This document shows, piece by piece, positions 42,751-51,512 of a stretch of DNA of 64,000 nt (positions are counted from its first letter, which is position 1; the number at the start of each line of letters is the position of its first letter). Location of the stretch: NCBI GenBank assembly GCA_964449375.1, contig CAYVAS010000006.1, positions 1 through 64,000 on the forward strand, given 5' to 3'. Made by a program: the position numbers and the translations under genes. The notes below the pieces were generated by a model. That model saw nothing but the letters and a program-made list of their open reading frames with translations, was not told where the DNA came from and did no database searches. The DNA is from JAFDWI01 sp964449375. GTDB lineage: Bacteria > Actinomycetota > Acidimicrobiia > Acidimicrobiales > Iamiaceae.

Positions 42751-43659
42751 TCAACTACTTGAACCGTTCCGGGGCGGCAAACATTCCCGTCGCTCGCGCA
42801 ACACCGCGCACAGGTCGCCCATCGAGTCCAGCCGTTCGGCCACCGCGGCCGCGTCGAAGAGCACGTCCGCGGGGTCGCGGCAGGCTTCGACCTCCTCCCA
42901 GGTCAGCGGTGCGGACACCCAAGGTTGGGCCCGTCCCCGCAGCGAATAGGGCGCCACGGTCGTCTTGGCGGGACGGTTCTGGCTCCAGTCGATGAACACC
43001 TTGCCTTCCCGGGCGGACCTGGTCATCTTGGCCACGACCTCCTCGGGGGTCTCCTCGGCCAGCTCCTCGGCCAGGCCACGGGCCCAGTCGGTCGCGTCGT
43101 CCGAGGAGGTGTCGGCGACCCCCGCGAGCACGTGGATTCCCTTGGACCCCGACGACTTGGCCACAGGTGTCAACCCGGCGGCTTCGAGACGGTCCCGCAA
43201 CCGCAGAGCGACCGCGCAGCACTCCACCGCGGTGGCCGGCGCGCCCGGATCCAGGTCGAATACCACCTGGTCGGGTCGGGCGATGTCGGGGTGACGCCAC
43301 ATGGGGGCGTGCAGCTCGAGGGCGGCCAGGTTGGCCAGCCACACCAGCGTGGCCAGATCCGCACCCAGCACCGAGTCGACGGTGGTGCCCTCGCCGATGG
43401 TGATCTGTTCGCGGTGCACCCAGTCGGGCGTTCCCCGCGGGGCGTGCTTTTCGAAGAAGCTCTCGGCTTCGACGCCGTCGGGGTAGCGCTTGAGGGTCAG
43501 GGGTCGGTCGCGCAGGTAGGGCACCAGGGCGGGTGCGACCTGCCGGTAGTGACTCACCACGTCGGCTTTGGTGAACCCCACCGACGGGTAGAGCACCTTG
43601 GTCTGGTTGGTGAGCGACACCGGATGGCCGTCGATCTCGATGGTGCCGTCGTCGCTCAT
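42751..43659 (-). CDS. Stand-alone LigD-type primase-polymerase domain protein
   Basis: A 302-aa archaeo-eukaryotic primase-fold polymerase matching the polymerase domain of LigD from non-homologous end joining. LTNQTKVLYPSVGFTKADVV opens the domain. VVFDLDPG holds the Asp-x-Asp metal pair, SSGSKGIHVLAG the nucleotide loop, VFIDWSQN the third Asp, and APYSLRGRAQPWVSAPLTWE the closing motif. Length equals the polymerase domain alone: no ligase or phosphoesterase part is fused, and no ku gene is near. It may act with a separate ligase D/C elsewhere. The ATG at 43659 was chosen at MSDDGTIEIDG. Confidence 0.93.
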   Translation of the reverse strand: MSDDGTIEIDGHPVSLTNQTKVLYPSVGFTKADVVSHYRQVAPALVPYLRDRPLTLKRYPDGVEAESFFEKHAPRGTPDWVHREQITIGEGTTVDSVLGADLATLVWLANLAALELHAPMWRHPDIARPDQVVFDLDPGAPATAVECCAVALRLRDRLEAAGLTPVAKSSGSKGIHVLAGVADTSSDDATDWARGLAEELAEETPEEVVAKMTRSAREGKVFIDWSQNRPAKTTVAPYSLRGRAQPWVSAPLTWEEVEACRDPADVLFDAAAVAERLDSMGDLCAVLRERRECLPPRNGSSS

Positions 43660-43808
43660 GCCGCGAGTCTCCCCGACCGCGGACACCGGCAAACCAGTCC
43701 CGGGCCCCTCCGATCGCTCCACCTGGGTGCCGGGTGCCGCAGCGGGATGGTTTGTGGTGGGCCTGGAAGGGAAGTGGGCAGCACCGCTGAGCCCATCGAA
43801 GAGGTTCC

Positions 43809-44309
43809 ATGTCCGTTCTCGATTCGGAGATCCTGACCGAACTGGCCGCCCGCCTGGGCGGCCGTGCCCACGACGAGGGCTTCACCGTCGCCACGGCCGA
43901 GTCGCTCACCGGTGGGTTGTTGAGCAACGCGCTGGCCCAGCGCAAGGCCGCCTCGGAATGGTTCCGGGGCGGGGTGGTGGCCTACGCCAGCGAGGTGAAG
44001 TTCCAGGTGCTGGGTGTGCGGCCCGGCCCGGTGGTCACCGAGGAGGCCGCCCGCCAGATGGCCCGCGGTGTCGCCGACCTGCTGGGCGCGGACCTGGGGG
44101 TGGCCACCACCGGGGTTGGGGGCCCGGACCCCGAGGAAGGTCTCGAACCGGGCACGGTGTGGCTGGCCGCCCGCGGCCGGCACGAGACCATCACCCGGCT
44201 CCACCACTTCGACGGTGATCCCGAAGCGGTGTGTGCTGCGACGTGCAAGGCCGCGTTGGAACTGGCGTGGGAACTCACCGAACGCACGCCATTCGCGCTG
44301 GCAGACTGA
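43809..44309 (+). CDS. pncC: Nicotinamide-nucleotide amidohydrolase (CinA C-terminal type)
   Basis: Predicted to deamidate nicotinamide mononucleotide to nicotinate mononucleotide, recycling NAD breakdown products. The 166-aa protein is the CinA C-terminal domain alone: VATAESLTGGLLSNALAQR (active Ser in AESLTGG), FRGGVVAYASEVKFQVLGV, EEAARQMARGVADLLGADLG and VATTGVGGPDPEEGLEPGTV. AAGAGG lies 5 nt before the ATG. It complements the pncB-pncA-nrtR operon 19 kb away in the same window. Confidence 0.93.
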   Translation: MSVLDSEILTELAARLGGRAHDEGFTVATAESLTGGLLSNALAQRKAASEWFRGGVVAYASEVKFQVLGVRPGPVVTEEAARQMARGVADLLGADLGVATTGVGGPDPEEGLEPGTVWLAARGRHETITRLHHFDGDPEAVCAATCKAALELAWELTERTPFALAD

Positions 44310-44313
44310 CCGT

Positions 44314-44333
44314 CGGCCCGGCGCCTCGGGCCG
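44314..44333. terminator. Bidirectional hairpin between convergent pncC and flavodoxin-like gene
   Basis: CGGCCCG and CGGGCCG pair perfectly around a 6-nt loop, 4 nt after the pncC stop and 3 nt from the convergent gene's stop. There is no T-run. Confidence 0.5.
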
Positions 44334-44335
44334 GG

Positions 44336-44959
44336 TCAGCTCGCCGGGTAGGGCGAGTCCCGGAGCAGCTCGGCCAGGTGCACGGCGTGCGCGGCGAGGG
44401 TCGCAGTGGCCTGGGCGGTGGGTTCGGGCGTGGTGTCCAGGTCGCGATAGTCGACCCTGTGCATCGCCTCGCCCACCCAGTAGGTCGCGCCGCTCGCGGG
44501 GACGGTGAAGCCCACGTCGGTGAGCGCCTGGAACAGCTCGGCGGTCACGTGGTGCGCGCCGTCCTCGTTGCCCACCACGGCCACGACGGCGACCCGGTCC
44601 AGGCTCACCATGCGTCCGTCGTCGTCGGTTTCGCCGAGGAACGCGTCCATGCGTTCGAGCACCCGTTTGATCACCGAGGAGGGCTGACCCAGCCAGATGG
44701 GGGTGCCCAACACCAGGATGTCCGCATCGAGGATTCGTCGGCGCAGTTCGGGCCACGCGTCCCCGGGGCCCTCGTCGGAGGTCACCCCGGGAAGGATGTC
44801 CAGGTCGGCCAGGCGGACCGTCGGCGCCACGTCGACCAGGTGGCTGCGCAGCGCGTCGGCCACCTCGTTGCACAGTTCGTCGGTGCTGGAGTGGTGGCCA
44901 TCGGGTGAGCTGGAGCGTTTGAGCGTGCCGTTCAGCACCAGGGCGGTGAGCCCGCTCAT
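44336..44959 (-). CDS. NAD(P)H-dependent FMN reductase / flavodoxin-fold protein
   Basis: A 207-aa flavodoxin-like protein. The first strand ALVLNGTLKRSSSPDGHHSS is an FMN phosphate loop of the NADPH-FMN-reductase type, and ILVLGTPIWLGQPSSVIKRV with LERMDAFLGE is the second flavin-binding block. It probably reduces flavins or quinones. Its ATG at 44959 overlaps the stop of the hemerythrin gene (ATGA), so the two proteins are made together; a redox partner role for the di-iron protein is an inference from coupling. Confidence 0.88.
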   Translation of the reverse strand: MSGLTALVLNGTLKRSSSPDGHHSSTDELCNEVADALRSHLVDVAPTVRLADLDILPGVTSDEGPGDAWPELRRRILDADILVLGTPIWLGQPSSVIKRVLERMDAFLGETDDDGRMVSLDRVAVVAVVGNEDGAHHVTAELFQALTDVGFTVPASGATYWVGEAMHRVDYRDLDTTPEPTAQATATLAAHAVHLAELLRDSPYPAS

Positions 44960-45870
44960 CCAGCCTTTGCCTTCTTGGAGCTGCTGGAACCCGACGACTT
45001 GGAACTCGACGCCTTGGACGACTTGGAGTTCGAGGATTTCGAGTTGGACGACTTGGATCCGCGCGCGGCCGCCTGGGTGCGTCGGGCCCCACGACGAGCC
45101 TGGGAACCAACGTCCTCGGCGGCGTCCTTGGCTTCGGTCACGACCTTTTCGCCCCGGTCCCGCGCGGCGCGCACGGTCTGGACGGTCTCGTCGACGACGC
45201 TGCCGGCGGCCTCGCGCACCTTCTCGGCGGAGCGCCGTGCGGTGCTCGATCCGGTGGGTCGGCTGCGGCGGGGCTTGACGCCACGGACCCGGTCGATCAG
45301 GTCCTGGAGCGCCGCGACGCTGCCCTGGGCGACGCCGGAGACGGTGTCGCCAACGCGGTCGACGATCGCGGCGACCCCGCCGGCGACCTGGTTCTCGGGA
45401 GGGGTGGAGGGGGCGCGGGGGTGCGGTCGGCTGGGGGCCACCTCGCGGGCTTCGACCATGGCGTCACCGAGTTCGGTGAGCGCCTTGCGGCCCAGTTCCT
45501 CCCGCACCTTGGGGAAGTACTCGGCCTCTTCCTCCTGCACGTGGTGACGGACGGCTTCGATCAGCACGGTGACCTTGGCATGGAAGCGTTCGTCCTCGAC
45601 GTCGGTGTTCTCGAGCTCCGAGAGCAGCCACTTGACCACGTGGTGCTCCTCGATGCTCTCCAGCACGACGTCGTCGATGTCCTCCACGGTGGCGCGGGTG
45701 ACCGGGTAGAACAGCTGCTCCTCGATCACGGCGTGTTTGGAGAGCTCCTCGATCATGCGATCGACCAGGTCGCGCCGCGTCTTGAACGCACGATCCCCGG
45801 TCTTCTCGTAGTCCTTGAAGAGCTTCTCCACGGATTTGTGTTCGTCCTTGAGCATGGTGATTGCGTCCAT
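44956..45870 (-). CDS. Hemerythrin-like (HHE) protein with Lys/Ser-rich tail
   Basis: A 304-aa protein. Residues 1-150 form the HHE four-helix domain with di-iron candidates DAITMLKDEHKSVEKLFKDY, ELSKHAVIEEQLFYPVTRAT, SIEEHHVVKWLL and EAVRHHVQEEEAEYFPKVRE, typical of O2/NO or iron-sensing proteins. Residues ~165-265 are an amphipathic Ala/Arg/Glu-rich stretch reminiscent of LEA/phasin-like helices. The last ~33 are repeats of Ser-Lys-Ser-Ser-Asn. This tail resembles histone-H1-like or AlgP-type tails and could bind nucleic acid or polyphosphate. The ATG at 45870 was chosen at MDAITML; ribosome site weak. Confidence 0.88.
   Translation of the reverse strand: MDAITMLKDEHKSVEKLFKDYEKTGDRAFKTRRDLVDRMIEELSKHAVIEEQLFYPVTRATVEDIDDVVLESIEEHHVVKWLLSELENTDVEDERFHAKVTVLIEAVRHHVQEEEAEYFPKVREELGRKALTELGDAMVEAREVAPSRPHPRAPSTPPENQVAGGVAAIVDRVGDTVSGVAQGSVAALQDLIDRVRGVKPRRSRPTGSSTARRSAEKVREAAGSVVDETVQTVRAARDRGEKVVTEAKDAAEDVGSQARRGARRTQAAARGSKSSNSKSSNSKSSKASSSKSSGSSSSKKAKAG
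44972..45061 (-). repeat. Degenerate tandem repeat encoding the Ser/Lys tail
   Basis: Repeated TCCAAGTCGTCCAACTCG-type units on the minus strand encode Ser-Lys-Ser-Ser-Asn/Lys. Unit copies differ at wobble and a few other positions, so length variation by slippage is possible. Confidence 0.6.
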
Positions 45871-45908
45871 ACTCGGGGACTTCCCGCCGCGGCGGGCTTC
45901 AACCAAGC

Positions 45909-46781
45909 TCAGAGCAGGGCGGCGGCCAGACGACGCCAGTCTTCGCGGGGGAGCCCGATCCGGTCGTCGCTGAGCACCTGGAGGCAGACATGGTCGGCGC
46001 CGGCGTCGCGGTGCTCCGCGATGCGGGCGGCGATGGCGGCCTCGTCACCCCAGGCGACCAGACGGTCCACGAGTCGGTCGCTGCCGCCGTCGGCGAGGTC
46101 GGCTTCGTCGAAACCTGCCCGCATGATGCTGCGCGCATAGTTGGGAAGGCCCAGATAACCCGCCAGGTGCGCCCGGGCGGTGGCGCGGGCCGCGTCGGGG
46201 TCGGTCTGGAGCACCACCGCCTGTTCCGGGGCGATTAGCGGACCCGGACCCAGCGCTTCGCGGGTGCGCCGCGTCAGATCGGGAGTGCCCAGGTACGGGT
46301 GGGTGCCCGCGGCGCGTGCGCCGGCCAGACGGATCATGCGCGGCCCCAACGCGGCCAGCACCCGGGCCGACCGGGGCAGGGGCCGGGGTTGGGCGTCGAG
46401 CTCGTCGAGGTAGGCGACCATGCGGCTGTAGGGCCGTTCATAGGTGCCCACCTGGGTCCCTTCCACCAGCGCCTGGTGGCTCACGCCGATGCCGATGAGC
46501 AGCCGGGGGCCGTGCTCGGTGGTCAGCGCGTGAAAGCGTTCAGCGGTCTCGGACGCCTCGTGCAGCCACAGGTTGAGAATGCCCGTGGCGACCACGCAGC
46601 GTTCGGTGGCGGCCAGCAACGCCGCGCAGGTGGCGAACAGGTCACCGCCCACGTCGGGCAACCACAACGCCCGGTACCCCAGCTCGTCCAGTTCGGCGGC
46701 GGCCTCGGTCGAGGCGCCGGCGTCGCCGTAGCGCAGGCCCGCGCTCCACAGTCCGATGCCGTCCAGGGTCGAGGCGTCCAT
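45909..46781 (-). CDS. LLM-class F420-dependent oxidoreductase
   Basis: A 290-aa luciferase-like oxidoreductase of the short F420 type. GIGLWSAGLRYGDAGASTEA, LDELGYRALWLPDVGGDLFA and VATGILNLWLHEASETAERF match the N-terminal blocks; RLLIGIGVSHQALVEG is the cofactor loop, and RVLAALGPRMIRLAGARAAG and GTHPYLGTPDLTRRTREALG are conserved in actinobacterial members. The substrate is unknown. The ATG at 46781 was chosen at MDASTLDGIG; CACAAT ending 6 nt upstream is a weak leaderless -10 candidate. Confidence 0.87.
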   Translation of the reverse strand: MDASTLDGIGLWSAGLRYGDAGASTEAAAELDELGYRALWLPDVGGDLFATCAALLAATERCVVATGILNLWLHEASETAERFHALTTEHGPRLLIGIGVSHQALVEGTQVGTYERPYSRMVAYLDELDAQPRPLPRSARVLAALGPRMIRLAGARAAGTHPYLGTPDLTRRTREALGPGPLIAPEQAVVLQTDPDAARATARAHLAGYLGLPNYARSIMRAGFDEADLADGGSDRLVDRLVAWGDEAAIAARIAEHRDAGADHVCLQVLSDDRIGLPREDWRRLAAALL

Positions 46782-46832
46782 GGCCCCATTGTGGCGGACC
46801 GCCACCAGACGCGGCGCAGACGGGCCGGCGTC

Positions 46833-47189
46833 TCAGGGGGCCATGACCGCCCAACCGCGCCGTTGCAGCTCGGCGGCCAGCACCTCGGAGCCGATGGAGC
46901 GGACCTGGCGGGTCTGGGCAGCGGTGGCCCGTTCGGCGGCGGTGACCGGGCCGCGGCCAGCGCGGACCCGGGGATCCTGGTCGACGCCGGACTCGGCGGC
47001 GTCGGTGAGTTCGGCGATGAAGGCGTCGGCTTCGTCCCGGGTGAACTTGCCGTTGCTCTGGCGCTGGGTGAAGCCCATGGGCCCGCGGGCGTCCTTGAAG
47101 TCGACGTGGCCCGCCTCCTGGAGCAGCACGAGCAGCTCCTCGATCTGACGTCGGGTTGCTGGGGGTCCGCTGGGCTGTCCGAAGGCCAT
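46833..47189 (-). CDS. Conserved-looking hypothetical protein, 118 aa
   Basis: No family recognised. Residues ~10-65 read like a small helical domain (ATRRQIEELLVLLQEAGHVD and FTQRQSNGKFTRDEADAFIA). This pattern of a short helix, DFKDARGPMGFT turn and second helix resembles small DNA- or partner-binding modules, but that is a guess. Residues ~66-118 are Arg/Ala-rich and end in EVLAAELQRRGWAVMAP. The ATG at 47189 has CGGAG 2 nt upstream or, alternatively, a CAGACT box 7 nt upstream. Confidence 0.65.
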   Translation of the reverse strand: MAFGQPSGPPATRRQIEELLVLLQEAGHVDFKDARGPMGFTQRQSNGKFTRDEADAFIAELTDAAESGVDQDPRVRAGRGPVTAAERATAAQTRQVRSIGSEVLAAELQRRGWAVMAP

Positions 47190-47308
47190 GACTCCGAGTC
47201 TGCCAGTCCGGTGCGACAGTACGGGGCCCCGCTCCCCGAGGCCGGAGCCGGGCGCGGGTGGCTCGGTAGGCTCCGGAGGCGAATCGTCCGATCACGAACG
47301 GGATCCAG

Positions 47309-49396
47309 GTGAACGAAGCGTCAGCGACAGGCATCTACGTCACCGCCCCCGAAGGCGCCACGGGCAAGTCGATCGTGGCGCTCGGCCTGATCGAGGTGCT
47401 CACTCGACGGGTCGGCACCATCGGGGTGTTCCGTCCCGTGGTCCGCTCGGCGGACCCGACCGTGGACCGGTTGGGCCAGCGCCTGGCCGGCGCGCTGGGC
47501 GATTCCCAGGCGGCCCGACTGGGAATCGGTGTCACCTACGCCGATGTGCACCGCGACGCGGACGGCGCGATGGAGTCGATCGTCGCCGCGTACCGTGAGC
47601 TGCGGGAAGCCTGTGAGGTGATCGTGGTGGTGGGCTCGGACTACACCGACGTGGTCGGGCCCACCGAGTTCGCGTTCAACGGCCGCATCGCCGCCAACCT
47701 GGGCACCCCGGTCCTGCTGGCGGTCAGCGGCCACGACCGCAGTCCCGCCCAGGTCGGCCAGGTGGTGGCCATGGCCCGCGGCGAGCTGGCCGAGGAGCAC
47801 GCGGTGACGATCGGCGTGGTCGCCAACCGCTGTGATCCGGACCGACTCGACGACGTGGTCGCCCAGCTCGACGACATCGGGGTGCCCGCCTGGGCGTTGC
47901 CCGAGGTGCCGCTGCTGTCGGCGCCGCGCCTGGACGAGATCGCCGAGGCCCTGGACGCGGAGCTGTGCTTCGGGGACGCCGGGGCCATGGCCCGCGAGGT
48001 GCTCGAGGTGCGGGTCAGCGCGATGACCGTGGAACACATCCTCGAACGCGTGAACAACGACCAGCTCTGCATCGTCGCCGGTGACCGGTCCGACGTGATC
48101 GTGGCGTTGGTCGCCGCGCACGCCACCCCGGGTCTGCCTTCGCTGGCGGGCATCGTGCTGGATGGCGGCTACACCCCGGGGCCCGAGGTGACCGAGCTGG
48201 TGCGCGGCCTGGACGAGCACCTTCCGATCCTGTCGACCCGGCACGACTCGTTCCGGTCCGCGCAGATCGTGTCGTCGATCCGGGGTCAGATGGCCACGGG
48301 TACCCAACGCAAGATCGACGTCGCCCTGTCGACCTTCGAACAGCACATCGACGCCGACCGCTTCGCGCAGATGCTCGAGGTGCCGCCCTCGGACGTGGTG
48401 ACCCCGCTGATGTTCGAGTCGATGCTGGTGGATCTGGCCCGGGCCGAACGTCGGCGGATCGTGCTGCCCGAGGGCAACGACGAACGGATTCTGCGGGCGG
48501 CCTCCACGCTGTTGGAACGCCAGGTCGCCGACATCGTGCTGTTGGGTTCGCCTTCGGCGATCACCAGCCGGGCCGCGGCACTGGGCGTGGACGTTGGCGC
48601 CGCCGAGATCATCGATCCGAACCGGTCGGATCTGGTGGAGCCCTTCGCGACCGAGTACGCCCGGTTGCGCGCCCACCGGGGCATCGAGGTGGACGTGGCC
48701 CGCGATCTGGTCCGGGACGTGTCGATGTTCGGCACCCTGATGGTGCACCTGGGCCATGCCGACGGGATGGTCTCGGGCGCCCGGCATTCCACCGCCCACA
48801 CGATCACCCCGGCCTTCCACATCATCAAGACCGTGCCGGGAACGGGCAAGGTCTCCTCGGTGTTCTTCATGTGTCTGGCCGACCGGGTGCTCGTCTACGG
48901 CGACTGCGCGGTGATCCCGGACCCGACCGCCGAGGAGCTCGCCGAGATCGCGTCGGCCTCGGCGGACACCGCGGCACGTTTCGGGATCGAACCGCGGGTG
49001 GCGATGCTGTCGTATTCGACCGGCGAGTCGGGCACCGGCGCGGATGTCGACAAGGTGCGCAAGGCGACCGAGTTGGTGATGGCCAACCGTCCGGACCTGC
49101 CCGTGTCCGGGCCGATGCAGTACGACGCCGCGGTCGACTCGGCGGTGGGTGAGGCCAAGCTGCCCGGGTCGCCGGTGGCGGGTCGGGCGACGGTGTTCAT
49201 CTTCCCGGACCTGAACACGGGCAACAACACCTACAAGGCGGTGCAGCGGTCCGCGGGTGCGGTGGCGATCGGCCCGGTGCTCCAGGGGCTGCGCAAGCCG
49301 GTGAACGACCTGTCTCGGGGTGCGACGGTGCGCGACATCATCAACACCGTGGCCATCACCGCCGCGCAGGCGGCGAGCCCTTCCACGTCCGCCTGA
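47309..49396 (+). CDS. pta: Phosphate acetyltransferase with BioD-like and DRTGG domains
   Basis: Converts acetyl-CoA and phosphate to acetyl phosphate, first half of the acetate pathway. The 695-aa length is that of the long, allosteric Pta class. The N-terminal P-loop domain has YVTAPEGATGKSIVALGLIE; a DRTGG domain spans about residues 210-330; the catalytic PTA domain follows (about 375-690) with RIVLPEGNDERILRAA, MLSYSTGESGTGADVDKVRK, GPMQYDAAVDSAVG and IFPDLNTGNNTYKAVQRSAG. The start is a GTG at 47309. A TAGGCT box (47267-47272) gives a leader near 30 nt. ackA follows 103 nt downstream. Confidence 0.96.
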   Translation: MNEASATGIYVTAPEGATGKSIVALGLIEVLTRRVGTIGVFRPVVRSADPTVDRLGQRLAGALGDSQAARLGIGVTYADVHRDADGAMESIVAAYRELREACEVIVVVGSDYTDVVGPTEFAFNGRIAANLGTPVLLAVSGHDRSPAQVGQVVAMARGELAEEHAVTIGVVANRCDPDRLDDVVAQLDDIGVPAWALPEVPLLSAPRLDEIAEALDAELCFGDAGAMAREVLEVRVSAMTVEHILERVNNDQLCIVAGDRSDVIVALVAAHATPGLPSLAGIVLDGGYTPGPEVTELVRGLDEHLPILSTRHDSFRSAQIVSSIRGQMATGTQRKIDVALSTFEQHIDADRFAQMLEVPPSDVVTPLMFESMLVDLARAERRRIVLPEGNDERILRAASTLLERQVADIVLLGSPSAITSRAAALGVDVGAAEIIDPNRSDLVEPFATEYARLRAHRGIEVDVARDLVRDVSMFGTLMVHLGHADGMVSGARHSTAHTITPAFHIIKTVPGTGKVSSVFFMCLADRVLVYGDCAVIPDPTAEELAEIASASADTAARFGIEPRVAMLSYSTGESGTGADVDKVRKATELVMANRPDLPVSGPMQYDAAVDSAVGEAKLPGSPVAGRATVFIFPDLNTGNNTYKAVQRSAGAVAIGPVLQGLRKPVNDLSRGATVRDIINTVAITAAQAASPSTSA

Positions 49397-49499
49397 CCCG
49401 AGGGGTGCTGCGTGCCCGGTGGGGGGCGGAGCCGGAGCCGGTGCAGGTCTATTGTCGCCACGTGACCCGGCGACGTCTGCGACCGAGGAGCCCGAGACG

Positions 49500-50714
49500 A
49501 TGAACGCGACGGTGCTGGTGTTCAACGCCGGGTCCTCGTCGGTCAAGTACGAACTGATCGACACCGTCACCCAGCGGGTGCTGGCGGCGGGACTGTGTGA
49601 ACGGGTGGGCCGTGACGACGCGGTGCTGCACCACCGGGTCGGCGACGACGAACGCAGCGGCCCGGTGGCGGCGCCCGATCACACCGGCGCGGTGCAGGCG
49701 ATCCTCGACGCGTTCGCCGAGCGGGGGCCCGACCTGGTCGCGGCCGGGATCGTCGGGGTGGGCCACCGGGTCGTGCTGGGTGGGCCGGACCTGTCGGCCC
49801 CGGTGATCATCACCGATCGGATCCTGGCGCGCATCGACGCGCTGGCTCCGCTGGCCCCGCTGCACAATCCGGCGAACGCCGCGGCGATCCGGGTGGCCCG
49901 GGCGTTGTTGGACGACGTACCCCACGTGGCCGTGTTCGACACTGCGTTCTTCACCGATCTGCCGCCCGCCGCGGCGCACTATGCGATCTCGCCGGACTTC
50001 GCCGCCGAGCATGCGATCCGCCGGTACGGGTTCCACGGCATCTCCCATGAGTACGTGTCGCGCACGGTCACCGACCACCTGGCCGGTGACGACCCGCAGC
50101 GCGCGGCGGAGCTGCGTCAGATCGTGTTGCACCTGGGCAACGGCGCGTCGGCCTCGGCGGTGGTGGGTGGTCGCCCGGTGGAGACCTCGATGGGGCTGAC
50201 CCCCTTGGAGGGCCTGGTGATGGGCACCCGGTCGGGCGACATCGACCCGGCGGTCGCCTTCTATCTGCACCGTGAGCTCGGCATGGACATCGACGCCATC
50301 GACCGGCTGTTGAACCATGAGTCGGGGCTGCTGGGCATGACCGGCACCAATGACGTGCGCGACATTCAGGCTCGGGTCGCCGGCGGGGACCCCGCAGCCC
50401 GCGCCGCGATGGACCTCTACGTGCACCGTCTGGTCAAGTACGTGGGTGCCTATGCCGCGGTGATGGGTGGGTTGGACGCGTTGAGCTTCACCGCCGGGGT
50501 CGGCGAGAACGACGCGGCCGTGCGGGCCGGGGTGGCCGCGCCCCTGGCGTTCCTGGGCGTCACCGTCGACCCGGACCGCAACCCCGGAGGCGATGACGCG
50601 CCCGATGCCGCGCCGCGGACGATCTCGCCCGAGGGTGCGACGGTCTCGGTGCTGGTCGTGCCCACCCAGGAGGAGCTGTCCATCGCCCGTCAGGTCGTCG
50701 ATCTGTTGGGCTGA
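49500..50714 (+). CDS. ackA: Acetate kinase
   Basis: Transfers the phosphate of acetyl phosphate to ADP, giving acetate and ATP. The 404-aa protein has NATVLVFNAGSSSVKYELID, GVGHRVVLGG, VFDTAFFTDLP (catalytic Asp), RRYGFHGISHEYVS, VLHLGNGASASAVVGGRPVE, MGLTPLEGLVMGTRSGDIDP and FTAGVGENDAAVR, all family signatures. It follows pta by 103 nt with a possible own -10 box TATTGT (49449-49454), so it may be transcribed both with pta and separately. The ATG at 49500 is in frame with a longer open stretch that lacks homology. Confidence 0.96.
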   Translation: MNATVLVFNAGSSSVKYELIDTVTQRVLAAGLCERVGRDDAVLHHRVGDDERSGPVAAPDHTGAVQAILDAFAERGPDLVAAGIVGVGHRVVLGGPDLSAPVIITDRILARIDALAPLAPLHNPANAAAIRVARALLDDVPHVAVFDTAFFTDLPPAAAHYAISPDFAAEHAIRRYGFHGISHEYVSRTVTDHLAGDDPQRAAELRQIVLHLGNGASASAVVGGRPVETSMGLTPLEGLVMGTRSGDIDPAVAFYLHRELGMDIDAIDRLLNHESGLLGMTGTNDVRDIQARVAGGDPAARAAMDLYVHRLVKYVGAYAAVMGGLDALSFTAGVGENDAAVRAGVAAPLAFLGVTVDPDRNPGGDDAPDAAPRTISPEGATVSVLVVPTQEELSIARQVVDLLG

Positions 50715-50836
50715 ACGTACTGCTGGGGGTTCGGGCCAGCCACGTCGCTTCGGAGTGAGCGAACCGACCGATGATCTGGCCGGCCGGACATCGTCTGCAC
50801 CCATCGAGCAGTCCATCACATCGAGGAGAACCGATC

Positions 50837-51352
50837 ATGACGACCTCCACCTACTTTCCCGCCTCCCCCTACGACGGGGTGGTGACCTTCGAGGGCCCCG
50901 AGCTGCACCTGGCCGCGGTCCAACAGCAGAACTTCCCGATGGCCGAGATGCCCCGACTGATGGACGGCATCTTTCCGGCGATCTTCGCGGCGCTTGCCCA
51001 GGCGGGGGCCACACCGGTGGGGCCCGCGCTGGCCCTGCACAGCCGCATGCCCACCGACACCGTGGACTTCGCCGTGGGCGTGCCGGTCGCCACGCCCCTG
51101 GCGCGGGACCTGGAGCTGCCCTCGGGCTACACGGTGGTGGCCACCCCGTTTCCGACCGGCCCGGTGGCGGCCACCAGCTACATCGGACCCTTCGAGGGTC
51201 TCGGCCAGGCATGGGGGCGGTTCATGGACGGCGTCGTGGCCGCCGGGCACTCCCCCAGCTCCGACTTCTTCGAGGCCTACGTGTCGAATCCGGCCGAGAC
51301 CGAGGACCCGGCGAAGCTGCGCACGGACCTGGTGGTCTTTCTCGCCGACTGA
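50837..51352 (+). CDS. GyrI-like small-molecule-binding domain protein
   Basis: A 171-aa stand-alone SRPBCC/GyrI-type ligand-binding domain. FEGPELHLAAVQQQNFPMAE is the first strand block, FAALAQAGATPVGPALALHS the central helix-turn, and VDFAVGVPVATPLARDLELP with VAATSYIGPFEGLGQAWGRF the closing motifs. These domains form the effector part of AraC-type regulators or act alone as binding proteins and gyrase inhibitors; no DNA-binding part is present. GAGGAGAA precedes the ATG at 50837. No link with acetate kinase is apparent. Confidence 0.85.
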   Translation: MTTSTYFPASPYDGVVTFEGPELHLAAVQQQNFPMAEMPRLMDGIFPAIFAALAQAGATPVGPALALHSRMPTDTVDFAVGVPVATPLARDLELPSGYTVVATPFPTGPVAATSYIGPFEGLGQAWGRFMDGVVAAGHSPSSDFFEAYVSNPAETEDPAKLRTDLVVFLAD

Positions 51353-51500
51353 CGGCCTCGCCGACTGATCGCCTCGCCGACGCCGTTTCGGGCCGGGTCC
51401 CCGACCCCGCACCGACCCGTTGCGGAACTGTGGTGGCGGAAGGTCGTACCGCCCCCTCTTCGCTCCAGGTTGCGGAGAGGGGGATGTCTCTGCCGGTGCG

Positions 51501-51506
51501 TACGGT
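51501..51506 (+). promoter_or_regulatory. -10 box TACGGT, leaderless-type, of the helicase gene
   Basis: TACGGT ends exactly 6 nt before the ATG at 51513, with no Shine-Dalgarno between. Confidence 0.55.
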
Positions 51507-51512
51507 GGACCC

